A stretch of DNA of 15,517 nt from Deltaproteobacteria bacterium (GTDB lineage: Bacteria; Desulfobacterota; DSM-4660; Desulfatiglandales; B25-G16). The stretch spans positions 389,542 through 405,058 of the forward strand of contig CP070660.1 in assembly GCA_020355145.1 (NCBI GenBank). Direction: 5' to 3'. Below are positions 13,731 to 15,517 of the stretch, in pieces. A program made the position numbers and the translations under genes. Positions within the stretch are counted from its first letter, which is position 1; each line of letters opens with the position of its first letter. The notes below the pieces were generated by a model. It was given only the letters and a program-made list of their open reading frames with translations, made no database searches and was not told where the DNA came from.

Positions 13731-15449
13731 CTATCCTCCTTTGTAGGCCAATTCCATATCCTTTATGTATGAATCAATGCCTTTGACTATACCAGAAGCG
13801 GCCATCTTAAGATAGGCCTCTCCCTTAAGGCGTCTATTTTCAGTCGCATTGGTAATATATCCTACCTCTACCAGAATTGCTGGCATCTCTGCACCAATCA
13901 AGACATAGAATGGCGCCTGCCTTACACCCCGGCTCGTAATCTTCTTGTATCTCTTCCGGACCTCTTTCACCAAACCCTTTTGCACAAATCCCGCCAGCCT
14001 ACTGGACTCGTTTATCTTCGTATTGAGCATGAGGTCGTTTAGAATCATCTGGAGGTCACTTATATTCTTTCTGGAGGTAGCATTTTCCCTTGCTGCCAGA
14101 TTCATGGCGTCTTCATCTAAGGCTATATTTAAGAAATAGGTCTCTACACCCTGAACCTTCCTATAATTATGGGCATTCAAATGAAGAGAGATAAACAGAT
14201 CGGCCTTATTTATATTAGCAATTGCGGTCCTCTTCTCCAAAGGCAAGAATATATCACTAGCCCTGGTTAAGATTGCCTGGCATTTAAGCTCTCTTCTCAC
14301 CTTCTCTGCTACGAAATTTGCAAGTTTAAGCATAACATCCTTCTCCTTTAAGCCATCTCTGCCTATTGCCCCTGGATCTCTTCCGCCATGGCCTGGATCA
14401 ATTATAATTCTCTTTACCCCTAGCCCTAACTGCTTGGCTAAAGAGATACCTTTTTGCTTGTCTTTCTTTATCTCTTTCCTCTTAGGGGGCCTTTTGGCAA
14501 CCACTTCTTTTCTGGGTTCTAACCTCCGGTCTTTACCTTGGACATCAACGACAATCCTATAGGGGTCATAAAGGTGAAAGATCTTATATCCTTCCATATT
14601 GTCAATATCGAGTACAACCCTGACTGTATTTTTGTTGTATTGAGCAACCCTGGCCCTTCGCAATAATCCATCTTTTATGCTTATAGGACTTTCTATATCC
14701 TTGCTAATCCAAGTATCTTGTAGATCGACAAAAAGGCGCCTTGGCTTCCTGAGGCCCGGATCCTTCCTTAACAGATGCTTCTTGTATTTGGCTGGACTCT
14801 CCAAGTCTATGACCACCCTCGTGTAGGTAAGGGTTGACCAGTGCCTGATATCCTTTACTAGGATCAATTTCCTTTTCTTGGCCCTTCCCTCCTTTACTAA
14901 CCTCCTCTTCCCCAAGGCAAGCTCCAGCTTGTCCATCATCTTAGATGCCCTAACCCTTGCATCTCCATTTGGGAACCTTACCTCCACCTTTAAGAATTCA
15001 ACATAGGCCTGCATTGGATCCTTCTTAAAATTATAAATAATCTCTCCCCTTTTATATTGCGCGTCATCCGCCAGACGGTGGTCCTTATAATCTATGGCCA
15101 CTTTTTTGTAAATCTCTAATGTCTTATCCAGATCTGCCTCTAGCCCGGAATATCTATAAAGCTTTTTATACATTTCAGCGGAACGATACATTGCCCATAC
15201 CGCTTGCTCGCTTTTGGGATATTTTTTATATACGTTTTCATACTGCCTGATACAGTTCAGCCAGTTATGACGATACTTCATTCGCTTTGAAGAGCGGTAC
15301 AGGGAATTCCTGCATTGATCCGCCTTTTTAATTAGTGTCTCTGGCTTAGAGGCAACCTTGCATGATACTTCTGATGCCCACCTTAGACCTAGCGTCACAA
15401 GGATTAAAAACAGGAAAAGAGTAATATAAGCTGTTCTGCTTCTCATCAT
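13731..15449 (-). CDS. N-acetylmuramoyl-L-alanine amidase with TPR-like and AMIN domains
   Basis: A 572-residue exported amidase that cleaves the bond between N-acetylmuramic acid and the peptide stem, typically during cell separation. An N-terminal hydrophobic segment (about residues 8-24) is a signal peptide or anchor. Residues about 35-190 form helical TPR-like repeats (YENVYKKYPKSEQAVWAMYRSAEMY, ADDAQYKRGEIIY). An AMIN domain (about 200-310) for wall or envelope targeting follows, then a basic linker and an Amidase_3 domain (about 348-565). Zinc ligands H354 (DPGHGG), E369 and H423 (SLHLNAH) and the catalytic E528 (ILVEVGYITN) are all present. The gene starts at ATG-ATG overlapping the mutS stop codon (ATGA). 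Its stop faces the methyltransferase gene stop with 6 bases between. Confidence 0.95.
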   Translation of the reverse strand: MMRSRTAYITLFLFLILVTLGLRWASEVSCKVASKPETLIKKADQCRNSLYRSSKRMKYRHNWLNCIRQYENVYKKYPKSEQAVWAMYRSAEMYKKLYRYSGLEADLDKTLEIYKKVAIDYKDHRLADDAQYKRGEIIYNFKKDPMQAYVEFLKVEVRFPNGDARVRASKMMDKLELALGKRRLVKEGRAKKRKLILVKDIRHWSTLTYTRVVIDLESPAKYKKHLLRKDPGLRKPRRLFVDLQDTWISKDIESPISIKDGLLRRARVAQYNKNTVRVVLDIDNMEGYKIFHLYDPYRIVVDVQGKDRRLEPRKEVVAKRPPKRKEIKKDKQKGISLAKQLGLGVKRIIIDPGHGGRDPGAIGRDGLKEKDVMLKLANFVAEKVRRELKCQAILTRASDIFLPLEKRTAIANINKADLFISLHLNAHNYRKVQGVETYFLNIALDEDAMNLAARENATSRKNISDLQMILNDLMLNTKINESSRLAGFVQKGLVKEVRKRYKKITSRGVRQAPFYVLIGAEMPAILVEVGYITNATENRRLKGEAYLKMAASGIVKGIDSYIKDMELAYKGG

Positions 15450-15517
15450 TTCAGTTCATCCGTGTATTTCTTAGTCTTGTCCAGTTCGACCAACGCCTCC
15501 AGAGGGGTCATGGAGGA
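15446..15517 (-). CDS. mutS: DNA mismatch repair protein MutS, C-terminal end (partial)
   Basis: The last 23 codons and TGA of a gene that enters from beyond the window edge. The peptide SSMTPLEALVELDKTKKYT resembles the conserved MutS C-terminus (MTPLEAL followed by a helix with Leu and Lys). The stop overlaps the amidase start by the ATGA junction, so the two genes are translationally coupled. The identification rests on this short tail only. Confidence 0.7.
   Translation of the reverse strand, partial: SSMTPLEALVELDKTKKYTDELK

Overview
The window looks like a chromosomal stretch of a Gram-negative anaerobe. Lnt (lipoprotein acylation) and a periplasmic cell-wall amidase imply an outer membrane. 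A tungsten/molybdopterin aldehyde oxidoreductase and a corrinoid methyl-transfer pair imply anaerobic metabolism. The gene orders (rimP-nusA-infB-ylxP-rbfA, lnt-prfB, mutS-amidase) and the TPR-like/AMIN/Amidase_3 amidase fit Desulfobacterota ('Deltaproteobacteria') or a close relative. That placement is an inference; no lineage marker was searched.

Region 1 (1-5357, minus strand) is a translation/transcription operon: tRNA-Gly(CCC) with its own sigma-70 promoter, an intrinsic terminator, then rimP, nusA, infB, ylxP (DUF503) and rbfA, tightly packed or overlapping. The terminator lies just before rimP, much like the tRNA-led nusA operon of E. coli, so NusA may control its own read-through there.

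Region 2 (5318-8372, plus strand) holds lnt and prfB. prfB has the classic +1 programmed frameshift at an in-frame UGA (codon 25), so the full RF2 of 367 residues runs from 7123 to 8227. An intrinsic terminator follows at about 8342.

Region 3 (8228-8880) is a 650-base non-coding stretch made of hairpin elements, ending in a strong promoter.

Region 4 (8881-13724, plus strand) is the most unusual part. A single 950-residue ORF joins a complete aldehyde:ferredoxin oxidoreductase (AOR) to a complete iron-type alcohol dehydrogenase. It is followed by a cobalamin-binding corrinoid protein and a URO-D-family methyltransferase. The promoters in front of the fusion and of the corrinoid gene resemble each other well beyond the -35/-10 boxes, which suggests co-regulation. 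A plausible but unproven reading is a module that interconverts a carboxylate, aldehyde and alcohol and transfers a methyl group from the same or a related substrate, for example a methoxylated aromatic. The MT2 methyltransferase and the corrinoid activator are not in the window.

Region 5 (13731-15517, minus strand) holds an N-acetylmuramoyl-L-alanine amidase and, overlapping its start, the last 23 codons of mutS. The amidase gene converges on the methyltransferase gene with only 6 bases between stop codons.

Three intergenic gaps carry imperfect hairpins built from degenerate 7-8 base words (404-484, 5451-5552, 8397-8487), which look like a genome-wide family of small palindromic repeats.
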